A stretch of 64,000 bases of DNA, taken from NCBI RefSeq assembly GCF_001591665.1, contig NZ_BCVI01000040.1, forward strand, positions 50,803-114,802. Direction: 5' to 3'. The translations under genes were made by a program, and so were the position numbers. Origin of the DNA: Neobacillus soli NBRC 102451 (GTDB lineage: Bacteria > Bacillota > Bacilli > Bacillales > Cytobacillaceae). A model generated the notes under the pieces. That model did no database searches and was not told where the DNA came from. It saw nothing but the letters and a program-made list of their open reading frames with translations. This document shows, piece after piece, positions 37,032-46,767 of the stretch; position 1 is the first letter of the stretch; every line of letters begins with the position of its first letter.

Positions 37032-37787
37032 ATGGATAACGAATTACAAAAAAATGAATCTGAAAACCAAGAGGGCGGGGAACCGCAAAAAGAGGATAAA
37101 CCTTCATCCGCATTAATAGAAAAAATCCAGCAACTCGGTCAAACAAATGTGCCACAGCTTTCAACAGACTCTAAAATTCATTGTTTGACGATTATTGGTC
37201 AAATTGAGGGACATTTAGCACTTCCGCCTCAGAATAAAACAACAAAATACGAACATTTAATTCCACAGCTCGTAGCCATCGAACAAAATCCTAAAATAGA
37301 GGGTGTTTTGATTATATTAAATACGGTGGGCGGCGATGTCGAGGCGGGCTTAGCCATATCCGAAATGCTCGCGACCCTATCAAAACCGACTGTTTCCATA
37401 GTATTAGGCGGCGGACATTCAATTGGTGTCCCAATTGCGGTTTCCTGTAATTATTCCTTTATTGCTGAAACGGCAACAATGACAATCCATCCAATCCGGT
37501 TGACAGGTCTTGTGATTGGAGTCCCTGCAACCTTCGAATATTTGGATAAAATGCAGGAACGTGTAGTTAATTTTGTTACAAAGCATTCCAATATTAGCGA
37601 AGAAACATTTAAGGACTTAATGTTTGCTAAGGGTAATTTAACAAGAGATATTGGAACAAATGTGATAGGAATTGAGGCTGTGAAAACAGGTTTAATTGAT
37701 GAAGTAGGCGGGCTTGGGCAGGCAATGAAAAAGTTAAATGAATTGATGGAACTTCATAAAGAAGAGAACAAGGGGCTGATTCAATGA
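37032..37787 (+). CDS. tepA: Translocation-enhancing ClpP-like serine protease TepA
   Basis: 251 residues. ClpP/crotonase-fold peptidase; in B. subtilis TepA was linked to protein export and spore germination-related degradation. An acidic N-terminal extension (about 1-45) precedes the protease core. The serine nucleophile motif is [14 protein letters not shown] and the histidine follows in [11 protein letters not shown]; oxyanion glycines are in [13 protein letters not shown]. The frame opens at 36975, inside the hairpin; ATG 37032 follows AAGGGAG at 8 bases. Its TGA overlaps the ylzJ ATG, a coupled pair. Confidence 0.93.
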   Translation: MDNELQKNESENQEGGEPQKEDKPSSALIEKIQQLGQTNVPQLSTDSKIHCLTIIGQIEGHLALPPQNKTTKYEHLIPQLVAIEQNPKIEGVLIILNTVGGDVEAGLAISEMLATLSKPTVSIVLGGGHSIGVPIAVSCNYSFIAETATMTIHPIRLTGLVIGVPATFEYLDKMQERVVNFVTKHSNISEETFKDLMFAKGNLTRDIGTNVIGIEAVKTGLIDEVGGLGQAMKKLNELMELHKEENKGLIQ

Positions 37788-38023
37788 TTTTATATACGAT
37801 GATGCCTTATGAACTGGTTTTTCCTGATGAAGCAGATTCCGGGATGAAGCAACAACAAATAGTAAATTATCAAGGAATACCCCTTTTAGTAGAACTTACA
37901 GACCAGCAAAATGTCCAAGTAATACGGATATTAAGCAGTGACCCGCAGCATTTTATGGATGAGCGGGTATGTCCTGGAGCAAAAATTTCTTTTGGTAACC
38001 TAGAGGGAATGTCGGCAATATAG
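37784..38023 (+). CDS. ylzJ: YlzJ-like small protein
   Basis: 79 residues. Family YlzJ, confined to Bacillales, function unknown. The text [17 protein letters not shown] at the start and [23 protein letters not shown] in the middle match the family; no transmembrane segment or known motif. It overlaps tepA by four bases and is followed by a terminator, so it is expressed only with tepA. Confidence 0.85.
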   Translation: MILYTMMPYELVFPDEADSGMKQQQIVNYQGIPLLVELTDQQNVQVIRILSSDPQHFMDERVCPGAKISFGNLEGMSAI

Positions 38024-38059
38024 AAAAAAGTTATGGTATAATCAGGATAACGAGACAAG

Positions 38060-38090
38060 AGCAGCCAATCAGGCTGCTTTCTTCCTTTTT
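38060..38090 (+). terminator. Terminator after tepA-ylzJ
   Basis: AGCAGCC / GGCTGCT with AATCA loop, followed by TTCTTCCTTTTT. Confidence 0.75.
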
Positions 38091-38156
38091 ACCTGTTTTA
38101 TATTAAAGGTAAGAAATCTAGGTAATCTATCAAAACGAAATATACAAGGTGATCAG

Positions 38157-40511
38157 ATGGCAAAAAAGAAAAGAAGGCAACCCAAAAAAAGGGACAACCA
38201 TTTAAAACGTGCCGTACAATATGAATTATCGGCATTAGCTATTTTAGCATTAGCAATTATTTCGATAGCAAAGCTTGGGGCAGTTGGAAAGGCAACCGTT
38301 TTCTTCTTCCGTTTTTGGATGGGAGAATGGTATATGCTAAGTTTAATCGGTTTGGTCGTATTGAGTATTTATTTAATGTGGAAAAGGGAAATCCCTTTTT
38401 TCTTCCATATTAAATTAGTGGGCAGCTATTTTATTACGTCAGCAATCCTACTATTGAGTCATGTAACCCTTTTTCATTTGCTTACGAACAATGGAAATTT
38501 CAAAAATCCCAGTGTAATCGGAAATACATGGGAACTATTTAAGATGGAACTGAAAGGGGAAACTAGCACAAAAGACCTGGGCGGCGGTATGCTGGGAGCG
38601 GTGTTATTTGCTTTATTTCATTATCTATTCGCGGAAACAGGCACGAAAATTATTGCTTTTATCTTCATTCTAATTGGCATCATTTTGCTGACTGGTAAAT
38701 CCTTTGGTGATTTCGTTGGTAAAATCATAATAACGTTAATTGACTTTTCCAAAAATCAATGGGCAGCATTTATGACGGATATGTCTGAATGGAGACAAAA
38801 ACAGCAGGATCGTAAAAACGAAAGAACATCACATAAACAACAGGGACAAGAAAACCGTCAAATAGAAAGCATTCCAGTCATCAACACGAATCAGCACCCT
38901 ATCCAAGAAGAAACTAGACTACCAGAACCGCTTATTTCAAGCTTTGCGGATAAAGCTTATGTTGATGAGATTCCAAAGGATAAGCGCCCAAAAGAAGAAG
39001 GAAAAGAAAGAAAAAAAGTGTCTGAAAAAGTCGTGGATGATAACACCCCGCCAATCACATTTACGGAAGTTGAAAATACTGCGTATGAATTGCCGCCGAA
39101 AAGGCTGCTAAAACTGCCGAAGCAAACCGATCAAAGCGGGGAATATGAGTTAATTAATAAGAATGCAGCCAAGCTCGAGCGGACTTTTCAAAGCTTTGGC
39201 GTTAAAGCCCGCGTAACACAAGTACATTTAGGACCTGCCGTAACAAAATATGAGGTTCATCCTGATGTAGGTGTAAAAGTAAGTAAAATTGTCAGTTTAA
39301 GTGATGACTTAGCATTAGCACTAGCTGCTAAAGATATTCGGATTGAAGCGCCAATCCCGGGAAAATCTGCGATAGGGATAGAGGTTCCTAATTCAGAAGT
39401 TGCAATGGTTTCCTTGCGTGAGGTACTAGATGCAACCCAAAATGACAAGCCTGAAGCAAAATTGTTAATTGGATTGGGCAGGGATATTACCGGTGAAGCT
39501 GTCCTTGCGGAATTGAATAAGATGCCCCATTTACTTGTCGCTGGTGCAACCGGCAGCGGGAAAAGCGTCTGCATAAATGGGATTATCACAAGTATATTAA
39601 TGAGGGCGAAGCCGCACGAAGTTAAATTAATGATGATTGATCCGAAAATGGTTGAACTCAATGTTTATAATGGAATCCCCCACTTGCTTGCACCGGTTGT
39701 AACGGATGCGAAAAAGGCATCCCAAGCTTTGAAAAAGGTAGTAAGTGAAATGGAAAGGCGTTATGAATTATTCTCCTATACTGGAACACGTAATATTGAA
39801 GGCTATAATGACCATGTTAGGAGGCATAATCTGGAGGAAGACGACAAACAGCCCTTACTTCCATATATTGTTGTTATTGTCGATGAGTTAGCCGATTTAA
39901 TGATGGTAGCCTCTTCAGATGTAGAAGATTCGATTACCCGCCTGGCTCAAATGGCCCGGGCAGCAGGAATTCACTTAATCATTGCTACGCAACGACCATC
40001 TGTGGATGTTATTACAGGGGTAATAAAAGCTAATATACCATCACGAATTGCTTTTGCAGTATCTAGTGCAACGGATTCAAGAACAATTCTGGATATGGGA
40101 GGAGCAGAAAAGCTCCTTGGTCGGGGTGACATGTTATTCTTACCAGTAGGGGAATCTAAACCTGTCCGTGTACAAGGTGCTTTCCTTTCAGACCAAGAAG
40201 TAGAGGATACAGTTGAATTTGTTATTTCCCAGCAAAAGGCACAATATCAAGAAGAGATGATCCCCGATGATATTCCTGAAGTTACTGGTGCGGTCGAAGA
40301 TGATTTATATAATGATGCAGTAGAGTTGATTATTGAAATGCAGACAGCATCCGTTTCCATGTTACAAAGGCGCTTTCGAATAGGCTATACAAGAGCGGCC
40401 CGCCTAATTGACGAAATGGAGGCCCGCGGTATTGTCGGACCATACGAAGGAAGTAAACCGCGGGCTGTGTTGCAGACCACCCCTAAAGATAAAGAGGAAC
40501 AAAGTTCATAG
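38157..40511 (+). CDS. spoIIIE: DNA translocase SpoIIIE (FtsK family)
   Basis: 784 residues. Membrane-anchored motor that pumps the chromosome into the forespore and clears trapped DNA at division septa. Four hydrophobic segments occupy about residues 20-190, followed by a charged linker (about 190-310). The motor has the FtsK-alpha region, Walker A GATGSGKS at residues 463-470 and Walker [14 protein letters not shown]. The C-terminal gamma winged helix ([31 protein letters not shown]) reads SRS sequences that set direction. ATG after AAGGTGATC. Stands alone, with a terminator following. Position after tepA-ylzJ distinguishes it from SftA. Confidence 0.97.
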   Translation: MAKKKRRQPKKRDNHLKRAVQYELSALAILALAIISIAKLGAVGKATVFFFRFWMGEWYMLSLIGLVVLSIYLMWKREIPFFFHIKLVGSYFITSAILLLSHVTLFHLLTNNGNFKNPSVIGNTWELFKMELKGETSTKDLGGGMLGAVLFALFHYLFAETGTKIIAFIFILIGIILLTGKSFGDFVGKIIITLIDFSKNQWAAFMTDMSEWRQKQQDRKNERTSHKQQGQENRQIESIPVINTNQHPIQEETRLPEPLISSFADKAYVDEIPKDKRPKEEGKERKKVSEKVVDDNTPPITFTEVENTAYELPPKRLLKLPKQTDQSGEYELINKNAAKLERTFQSFGVKARVTQVHLGPAVTKYEVHPDVGVKVSKIVSLSDDLALALAAKDIRIEAPIPGKSAIGIEVPNSEVAMVSLREVLDATQNDKPEAKLLIGLGRDITGEAVLAELNKMPHLLVAGATGSGKSVCINGIITSILMRAKPHEVKLMMIDPKMVELNVYNGIPHLLAPVVTDAKKASQALKKVVSEMERRYELFSYTGTRNIEGYNDHVRRHNLEEDDKQPLLPYIVVIVDELADLMMVASSDVEDSITRLAQMARAAGIHLIIATQRPSVDVITGVIKANIPSRIAFAVSSATDSRTILDMGGAEKLLGRGDMLFLPVGESKPVRVQGAFLSDQEVEDTVEFVISQQKAQYQEEMIPDDIPEVTGAVEDDLYNDAVELIIEMQTASVSMLQRRFRIGYTRAARLIDEMEARGIVGPYEGSKPRAVLQTTPKDKEEQSS

Positions 40512-40557
40512 AAAAACGGGAGCGCCCGTTAAGCGAAGTTCACTAATATAATTTACT

Positions 40558-40588
40558 AAAAAAAGAGCCAACCGGCTCTTTTTTTTAT
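40558..40588 (+). terminator. Terminator after spoIIIE
   Basis: A-run, GAGCC / GGCTC with AACC loop, then eight or more T. Confidence 0.85.
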
Positions 40589-40838
40589 ACTAAATTTCGA
40601 AAAATTTGATACTATAGTAATAGGAGCTAAACGCCTGTATCAAAGAAAAGGTCCTAACTTTTTACCATAATACTCCATTTATTCATTTTCAATATTCAAT
40701 TATAACAGATTTTTTCATAAAAATATCGTCGGCATTATGACTTTTTTTATCTTTAGACCTTTTTTCGACAAAATGTTGAAATCCTATTTATTTATCGGAT
40801 AAAAAATGATAAGATAAATCTCGATTAGTAGGAATGAT

Positions 40839-40852
40839 ATCAGATGTCTGAT
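40839..40852 (+). promoter_or_regulatory. Palindromic operator candidate for the GntR regulator
   Basis: ATCAGA and TCTGAT separated by two bases, 30 bases before the regulator start and just downstream of the extended -10 TGATAAGAT (40807-40815). Position fits autorepression. Confidence 0.45.
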
Positions 40853-40881
40853 GTCTTAGGAAAAAGGCTGGAGGAAACAGC

Positions 40882-41607
40882 ATGTCAATTAAGTCAGATA
40901 GCCGGCATTTATATTTGCAAGTAATCGATCGGTTAAAGCAAGATATTGAAAAAGGGTTCTACAAAGAAAAAGAAAAGTTACCTTCAGAATTCGATCTTGC
41001 TAAACAACTGGGTGTAAGCAGGGCCACACTTCGGGAAGCATTACGCATACTTGAAGAGGAAAACGTTATCATAAGGCGCCATGGTGTTGGCACATTTGTT
41101 AACTCAAAGCCATTGTTTACTTCAGGGATTGAACAACTTAATAGTGTCACTGACATGATTGAACAGGCTGGAATGAAACCAGGAACAATTTTCCTAAGCT
41201 CATCAACGCAAGAACCCACCGAAGAGGATATTCGTCGTTTCTCATGTTCTACTAGTGAGGAAATTTTCGTGATGGAAAGGGTTAGAACCGCAAATGGGGA
41301 ACCAGTCGTCTACTGTGTCGACAAGGTACCAGAACGCATATTGCCGGAAACATTCTCCCATAAAGAAGAATCCATTTTTCACATCTTAGATGTGGAGGCA
41401 AAGCGGAGAATTACATACGCGGTTGCTCAAATCGAGCCAATAGGCTATCATGAAAAGATTTCCCCAATTCTAGAATGTGAACCAGAAACCGCTTTGTTAG
41501 TTTTAAAACAAATGCATTTCGATGAAATGGATGAACCTGTTTTATTTTCGGTAAATTATTTTAAAGCAGACAAGTTTAGTTTTCATGTATTAAGGAAAAG
41601 AATTTAA
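40882..41607 (+). CDS. ymfC: GntR-family (HutC subfamily) transcriptional regulator, YmfC-like
   Basis: 241 residues. The N-terminal winged helix is clear: [41 protein letters not shown] at about residues 34-73. The rest is a UTRA/HutC effector-binding domain ([22 protein letters not shown], later [19 protein letters not shown]). In the B. subtilis order ymfC follows spoIIIE. Here it directly precedes the nucleoside transporter nupNOPQ, so a nucleoside or sugar effector is a fair guess, but nothing in the sequence proves it. ATG after GGAGG. An operator-like palindrome is upstream. Confidence 0.9.
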   Translation: MSIKSDSRHLYLQVIDRLKQDIEKGFYKEKEKLPSEFDLAKQLGVSRATLREALRILEEENVIIRRHGVGTFVNSKPLFTSGIEQLNSVTDMIEQAGMKPGTIFLSSSTQEPTEEDIRRFSCSTSEEIFVMERVRTANGEPVVYCVDKVPERILPETFSHKEESIFHILDVEAKRRITYAVAQIEPIGYHEKISPILECEPETALLVLKQMHFDEMDEPVLFSVNYFKADKFSFHVLRKRI

Positions 41608-41694
41608 TTTATTTTTATCCTTTTTGAAAACGCAACCAGACCTGCTTTTTATCATTTCTACTAAATCAACAATATTCATAGGGGGTACAATACC

Positions 41695-42780
41695 ATGAAA
41701 AAGCATAAAATTGGAATGGCACTATCACTAGTTCTTGCTGCTGGAACACTTTTAGGTGCTTGTGGAAAAAGTGATGATACAACCAAAGACCAAGCTAAGG
41801 GTGGAGACAAAGAAAAAACTACTTTCTCTGTAGCAATGGTTACTGATGTCGGTGGTGTTGATGACAAATCATTCAACCAATCCGCTTGGGAAGGTCTTCA
41901 AGGATTTGGTAAAGATAACGGTTTGGAAAAAGGAAAAGGCGGCTATGATTACCTTCAGTCCACTTCTGACGCAGATTACACTACAAACTTAAATACACTT
42001 GCACGTCAAGGTTTTAACTTAGTTTATGGTATCGGCTTCCTAATGCATGATGCTGTCGATGGAATTGCAAAGCAACAACCAAAAACAAATTTTGCCATCG
42101 TCGATGATGAAGTAAAACAGCCAAACGTAGCAAGTGTTCTTTTCAAAGAGCAAGAAGCGGCATTCCTTGCGGGTGTAGCGGCAGCTCTTACTACAAAATC
42201 TAATCATATCGGTTTCATTGGCGGTATGGAAATCCCTGTTATTGAACGTTTTGAATCCGGTTTCTTAGCTGGCGTTAAAGCTGCAAAACCAGAAGCTAAA
42301 GTTGATGTTCAATATTCAGGTGCATTCGACAAGGCTGAGCTTGGTCAAACGATTGCTTCTAAAATGTATTCTTCAGGTGCAGACGTAGTATTCCACGCAG
42401 CCGGAGCTACAGGAAACGGTTTATTTAAAGAAGCGGGTGACTTAAAGAAAAAAGATCCATCACGTGAAATTTGGGCAATTGGTGTAGACCGTGACCAAAA
42501 TGACATGGGTCCTGATGTTGTTCTAACTTCTGCAATGAAACGCGTTGACGTTGCTGTTAAAGACCTTTCTACAAAAGCAAAAGATGGGAAATTCCCAGGT
42601 GGAGAAACTGCTATCTATGGCTTGCATGAAGATGGTGTTGGTTTAGCTCCTGTAAACAGCAAGGCACCGAACAAAGATGCAATTGATAAAGCTGTTAAAG
42701 AATGGGTTGAAAAGATTAAATCAGGTGACGTAAAAGTTCCTGGAACTCGTGATGAATTAAAAACATTTAGCGCAAAATAA
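41695..42780 (+). CDS. nupN: Nucleoside-binding BMP-family lipoprotein
   Basis: 361 residues. Substrate-binding protein of the nucleoside ABC importer. A lipoprotein signal peptide ends in the lipobox LLGAC (Cys24 or so), followed by a flexible acidic/lysine linker, so it is tethered to the outer membrane face. The BMP (Med/PnrA-like) fold signatures are [48 protein letters not shown] and [15 protein letters not shown]. subtilis NupN binds guanosine. ATG after GGGGG. Followed by a strong hairpin and then the ATPase and permeases; CodY controls this transporter in B. subtilis. Confidence 0.94.
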   Translation: MKKHKIGMALSLVLAAGTLLGACGKSDDTTKDQAKGGDKEKTTFSVAMVTDVGGVDDKSFNQSAWEGLQGFGKDNGLEKGKGGYDYLQSTSDADYTTNLNTLARQGFNLVYGIGFLMHDAVDGIAKQQPKTNFAIVDDEVKQPNVASVLFKEQEAAFLAGVAAALTTKSNHIGFIGGMEIPVIERFESGFLAGVKAAKPEAKVDVQYSGAFDKAELGQTIASKMYSSGADVVFHAAGATGNGLFKEAGDLKKKDPSREIWAIGVDRDQNDMGPDVVLTSAMKRVDVAVKDLSTKAKDGKFPGGETAIYGLHEDGVGLAPVNSKAPNKDAIDKAVKEWVEKIKSGDVKVPGTRDELKTFSAK

Positions 42781-42789
42781 TTTTAATAA

Positions 42790-42825
42790 GGAATAAGCAG
42801 GATAGTTTACCTGCCTGCTTATTCC
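42790..42825 (+). repeat. 12-bp perfect hairpin after nupN
   Basis: GGAATAAGCAGG (42790-42801) and CCTGCTTATTCC (42814-42825), loop of 12 bases, no T run. Hairpins after binding-protein genes of ABC operons commonly raise the mRNA level of the binding protein relative to the rest. Confidence 0.65.
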
Positions 42826-42985
42826 ATCTTAATGAAAGCTTAACTGAAGTGTAGAATAAATATTCTACTTTTCATTTAAGATTTTAGTGGGGAGAAATTC
42901 CCTGTTTTTTTAAAATTCAAAAGGTCTGACCTCTTACTACTATTGGTCATAATTTCCTTTTATCTTGTTGCAGGGAGTGGAAAAA

Positions 42986-44521
42986 ATGGAATATGTAATT
43001 GAAATGCTCAACATTCGTAAGGAATTTGGCGGCTTCGTCGCGAATGATAACATTACCCTCCAGTTAAAAAAGGGAGAAATTCATGCATTGCTTGGCGAAA
43101 ATGGTGCGGGAAAATCCACTTTAATGAATGTGCTATTCGGATTATACCAGCCAGAACAAGGTGAAATTCGTGTAAAGGGGAAACCTGTACACATTTCAAA
43201 CCCTAACATTGCCAACGATCTTGGAATCGGAATGGTTCATCAGCATTTTATGCTTGTTGACAAGTTTACGGTTACGGAGAACATTATCTTAGGTAAAGAA
43301 ATTACCTCTGGAGGACAAATAAATCTTAAAAAGGCAGAAAAAGAGGTCCGGGATATTTCTGAGCGTTATGGATTGGCTGTTGACCCACAAGCGAGAATTT
43401 CGGATATTACAGTTGGAATGCAGCAACGGGTAGAAATATTAAAAACACTTTACCGTGGTGCTGAGATTTTGATTTTCGACGAACCAACTGCCGTATTAAC
43501 ACCGCAAGAAATAAAAGAACTTATACAAATTATGAAAACACTTATTAAAGAAGGTAAATCAATTATTTTAATTACCCATAAATTGAAAGAAATTATGGAA
43601 GTTGCGGACCGTTGTACGGTTATTCGAAAAGGAAAAGGGATTGGAACCGTTAATGTAAGCGAAACGAACCCCAATGAATTGGCAAGTCTTATGGTTGGCC
43701 GTGAGGTTGATTTTAAAACAGAAAAGATACAAGCTTCTCCGAAACATGATGTTTTAGATATTAAAGACTTGATAGTAAAGGATTCACGTGGAGTTTCAGC
43801 GGTAAGGGGATTAAATTTAACCGTTCGTGCAGGAGAAATTGTAGGTATTGCTGGTATAGATGGAAATGGGCAATCAGAATTTATTGAAGCCATTACTGGA
43901 TTAAGAAAAGCAGAAAAAGGCAGTATAAAGCTGAATGGGAAAGAGCTTTTTGGACTTCCTTCTCGGAAAATCACCGAAGCTGGGATTGGCCATATTCCTC
44001 AAGATCGGCATAAGCATGGGTTAGTTTTAAATTACCCAATCGGAGAGAACATGGTTTTGCAAACCTATTATAAAAAGCCATTTTCAAAAACAGGTATATT
44101 AAATTTTAAGGAAATTTACAATAAAGCAAGAACATTAATTAAAGAGTTTGACGTTCGGACACCTAGTGAATATACGTTGGCGCGTGCTCTTTCTGGCGGT
44201 AATCAACAAAAAGCAATCATTGGCCGAGAAGTGGACAGGAACCCTGATTTACTTATTGCTGCCCAACCGACACGTGGTCTGGATGTTGGTGCAATTGAGT
44301 TTATTCATAAACGTTTAATTGAACAACGTGACAATGGTAAAGCTGTTTTACTAGTGTCTTTCGAACTTGATGAGATTATGAATGTCAGCGATCGGATTGC
44401 TGTTATTTATGAAGGTCAAATTGTTGCCGTCGTCAACCCAAAAGAAACGAGTGAGCAAGAGCTCGGGTTGTTGATGGCAGGCTCGAATCGAAAAGAAGCG
44501 GGGGAAGGAACACATGTCTAA
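42986..44521 (+). CDS. nupO: Nucleoside ABC transporter, tandem ATPase
   Basis: 511 residues with two ATP-binding domains, as in sugar/nucleoside importers. First half: Walker A GENGAGKST at about residues 39-47 and Walker B ILIFDEPTAVLTP. Second half: GIDGNGQSEF in place of a canonical Walker A, signature LSGGNQQKAI and LIAAQPTRGLDVGA, a degenerate Walker B; such asymmetry is normal in this family. The frame opens at TTG 42965, but ATG 42986 follows AGGGAG. Overlaps nupP by eight bases. Confidence 0.95.
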   Translation: MEYVIEMLNIRKEFGGFVANDNITLQLKKGEIHALLGENGAGKSTLMNVLFGLYQPEQGEIRVKGKPVHISNPNIANDLGIGMVHQHFMLVDKFTVTENIILGKEITSGGQINLKKAEKEVRDISERYGLAVDPQARISDITVGMQQRVEILKTLYRGAEILIFDEPTAVLTPQEIKELIQIMKTLIKEGKSIILITHKLKEIMEVADRCTVIRKGKGIGTVNVSETNPNELASLMVGREVDFKTEKIQASPKHDVLDIKDLIVKDSRGVSAVRGLNLTVRAGEIVGIAGIDGNGQSEFIEAITGLRKAEKGSIKLNGKELFGLPSRKITEAGIGHIPQDRHKHGLVLNYPIGENMVLQTYYKKPFSKTGILNFKEIYNKARTLIKEFDVRTPSEYTLARALSGGNQQKAIIGREVDRNPDLLIAAQPTRGLDVGAIEFIHKRLIEQRDNGKAVLLVSFELDEIMNVSDRIAVIYEGQIVAVVNPKETSEQELGLLMAGSNRKEAGEGTHV

Positions 44522-45557
44522 ACGCTTAATCAATTTATTAACACCTATTTTTGCTGTATTGTTAGGAATAATCCTTGGAACCATTATCATGCTAGTGAGC
44601 GGCTATAATCCAGTGGATGCATTTATAGCCTTAGGGCAAGGAGCCTTTGGGGATGTGTATCAAACTGGTGAGGTCGTTAGGCAGGTAACCCCATATATTT
44701 TGGCTGGTCTTGCCGTTGCCTTTGCCTTTCGGGTTGGTTTATTTAACATTGGGGTTGAAGGACAATTTATCGTTGGCTGGCTGGCGGCTGTATGGGTAGG
44801 GGTTACTTTTGAGCTGCCTACAATCATTCACATACCGCTGGCTATATTAGCAGCAATGCTGGCTGGGGGCCTTTGGGCATTCATACCAGGCCTTTTAAAA
44901 GCACGTTTTCGTGTTCATGAGGTTATTGTTACCATCATGATGAACTATATTGCTTTGCATGTCGTGAACTATATTGTTAATACGAAAATGAACCAAGGTT
45001 CATCAAAAACTGGGAAAATTCATGAAACAGCGTCATTACGTTCTGAATGGCTGTCAAATCTAACAACGGGTTCTTCGATCCACTGGGGAATTATCATTGC
45101 AATTATTTGCTGTTTTATCATGTGGTTCCTATTAGAAAAGACAACTAGAGGATTTGAATTACGTGCTGTCGGTTTTAATCAGGATGCTGCACATTATGCT
45201 GGTATGAGTGTAAATAAAAATATTATTCTTTCCATGGTTATTTCCGGATGTTTTGCCGGAATCGCCGGTGCAATGGAAGGGTTAGGAACATTTGGCTATA
45301 TGGCTGTTCAAGGCGGATTTACTGGTGTCGGATTTAACGGGATCGCCGTTGCCTTATTAGGTGGAAATACAGCGATTGGAGTATTTTTCGCAGCGTTATT
45401 GTTTGGTATTTTAAAAATTGGTGCCTTGTCGATGCCGCTTGCGGGGGTACCAAAGGAATTAGTTGATATCATTATTGCATTGATTGTATTCTTCGTTGCA
45501 GCAAGCTATATGATAAGAATAGTTCTTGAACGATTTAGCAAAAAGGGGGTGAAGTAA
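44514..45557 (+). CDS. nupP: Nucleoside ABC transporter permease
   Basis: 347 residues, binding-protein-dependent transport (BPD_transp_2) family. About eight to ten hydrophobic segments; the conserved GLFNIGVEGQFIVGW text near residue 80 and GVGFNGIAVALLGGNT late in the protein mark the nucleoside/BMP permease subfamily. It overlaps the end of nupO by eight bases and is followed after one base by nupQ, so the four nup genes form one translationally coupled operon. Forms a heterodimer with NupQ in the membrane. Confidence 0.94.
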   Translation: MSKRLINLLTPIFAVLLGIILGTIIMLVSGYNPVDAFIALGQGAFGDVYQTGEVVRQVTPYILAGLAVAFAFRVGLFNIGVEGQFIVGWLAAVWVGVTFELPTIIHIPLAILAAMLAGGLWAFIPGLLKARFRVHEVIVTIMMNYIALHVVNYIVNTKMNQGSSKTGKIHETASLRSEWLSNLTTGSSIHWGIIIAIICCFIMWFLLEKTTRGFELRAVGFNQDAAHYAGMSVNKNIILSMVISGCFAGIAGAMEGLGTFGYMAVQGGFTGVGFNGIAVALLGGNTAIGVFFAALLFGILKIGALSMPLAGVPKELVDIIIALIVFFVAASYMIRIVLERFSKKGVK

Positions 45558-45558
45558 G

Positions 45559-46581
45559 GTGAGTGAATTATTATTTTCTTTATCACACACTGTACTTGCA
45601 ACAGCAAATGCTCATGAAGGCTTAAGCTTGATGAAAATATTAATGATTGTTGTTCCATCCGCATTGTTGTGGGCAGCACCACTGGTCTTCACTTCATTAG
45701 GAGGAGTTTTCTCTGAACGGTCCGGGGTTGTAAATATCGGACTTGAAGGGTTAATGGTTATTGGAGCATTTTCAGCAATCGTATTTAACTTAACATTTGT
45801 GGATACATTTGGCAGTGCAACACCGTGGGTTGCATTATTGGTGGCCATGGTAGCCGGTGCCTTATTCTCGATTCTGCATGCCGTCGCTGCAATTACCTTC
45901 CGTGCGGATCATACAGTTTCCGGGGTAGCTATTAATTTGCTTGCTGTTGGTCTTACTATGTTCCTTGTCAAATTAATCTATAATAAAGGTGAAACAGATA
46001 TTATTAAGCAAGGCTTTAGTAAAATTGATATACCAATTCTTAAAGATATACCTGTTCTTGGGAAAATCTTTTTCCAAAACACGTACTGGACTTCTTTTGT
46101 TGCTATTTTTGTTGCTTTCATTGCCTGGTACGTTATTTATAAAACTCCATTTGGCCTGCGACTTCGCTCTGTAGGTGAACATCCAATGGCAGCTGATACC
46201 ATGGGTATTAATGTAACGAAGATGCGTTATTTAGGTGTTATTATCTCTGGTGCACTTGGCGGTATTGGCGGTGGTGTTTATGCACAATCAATTTCCTCCA
46301 ACTTTAACCATGCCACTATCAGTGGTCAAGGCTTCATGGCGTTAGCTGCCATGATATTTGGTAAATGGCATCCGCTGGGAGCAATGGGCGCAGCATTATT
46401 CTTTGGTTTTGCTCAAAGTATCAGTATTATTGGATCCAGCTTGCCTTTCTTAAGCAATATTCCAAATGTCTATTTGTTTATTGCACCATATGTATTAACC
46501 ATTTTAGCTCTTACTGGCTTTATCGGCCGTGCCGAAGCTCCAAAAGCAGATGGCGTACACTATATTAAGGGTAGCAGATAA
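45559..46581 (+). CDS. nupQ: Nucleoside ABC transporter permease
   Basis: 340 residues, slightly longer at the N-terminus than the B. subtilis protein. Same permease family as nupP: FTSLGGVFSERSGVVNIGLEGLMVIGAF near the start and ISGQGFMALAAMIFGKWHPLGAMGAALFFGFAQ near the end. It starts with GTG at 45559, preceded by AAGGGGGTGAAG; a later ATG (45630) has no clear ribosome site, so the GTG is preferred. Terminator at 46594 closes the nup operon. Confidence 0.93.
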   Translation: MSELLFSLSHTVLATANAHEGLSLMKILMIVVPSALLWAAPLVFTSLGGVFSERSGVVNIGLEGLMVIGAFSAIVFNLTFVDTFGSATPWVALLVAMVAGALFSILHAVAAITFRADHTVSGVAINLLAVGLTMFLVKLIYNKGETDIIKQGFSKIDIPILKDIPVLGKIFFQNTYWTSFVAIFVAFIAWYVIYKTPFGLRLRSVGEHPMAADTMGINVTKMRYLGVIISGALGGIGGGVYAQSISSNFNHATISGQGFMALAAMIFGKWHPLGAMGAALFFGFAQSISIIGSSLPFLSNIPNVYLFIAPYVLTILALTGFIGRAEAPKADGVHYIKGSR

Positions 46582-46593
46582 GACTAATCCTAG

Positions 46594-46621
46594 AACCCCC
46601 GGTTACCGGGGGTTTTATTTT
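46594..46621 (+). terminator. Terminator after nupNOPQ
   Basis: AACCCCCGG paired with CCGGGGGTT around TTA, then TTTATTTTG. Confidence 0.88.
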
Positions 46622-46767
46622 GCGTTAAAAAGGGGTAATTGCTTGTATTGAACAAGCTTGTCAAATTATAGTATGAAGTATAGGTTTAATCCCGATGGAA
46701 AAGATATAAAGAAAAATGGTTACATATTGTTAATGTGAGACCCTTTATTAGTTAAGGAGGAATGTAA

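Larger units (their letters stand above)
40512..40881. other. 370-bp region upstream of the GntR regulator
   Basis: Holds a small hairpin (AACGGG/CCCGTT, 40515-40530), the spoIIIE terminator (40558-40588), an AT-rich stretch, an extended -10 element TGATAAGAT (40807-40815) and a perfect palindrome ATCAGA-TG-TCTGAT (40839-40852). No gene is visible. Confidence 0.6.

Noticed and set aside
40515..40530. AACGGG-AGCG-CCCGTT hairpin after spoIIIE as a terminator or repeat copy
   Set aside because: Only a 6-bp stem, no T run; the true terminator follows at 40558, and resemblance to the interspersed repeat is limited to a few bases.
43450..43974. 174-codon minus-strand frame opposite nupO
   Set aside because: Shadow of the tandem ATPase gene, no recognisable family and no ribosome site.
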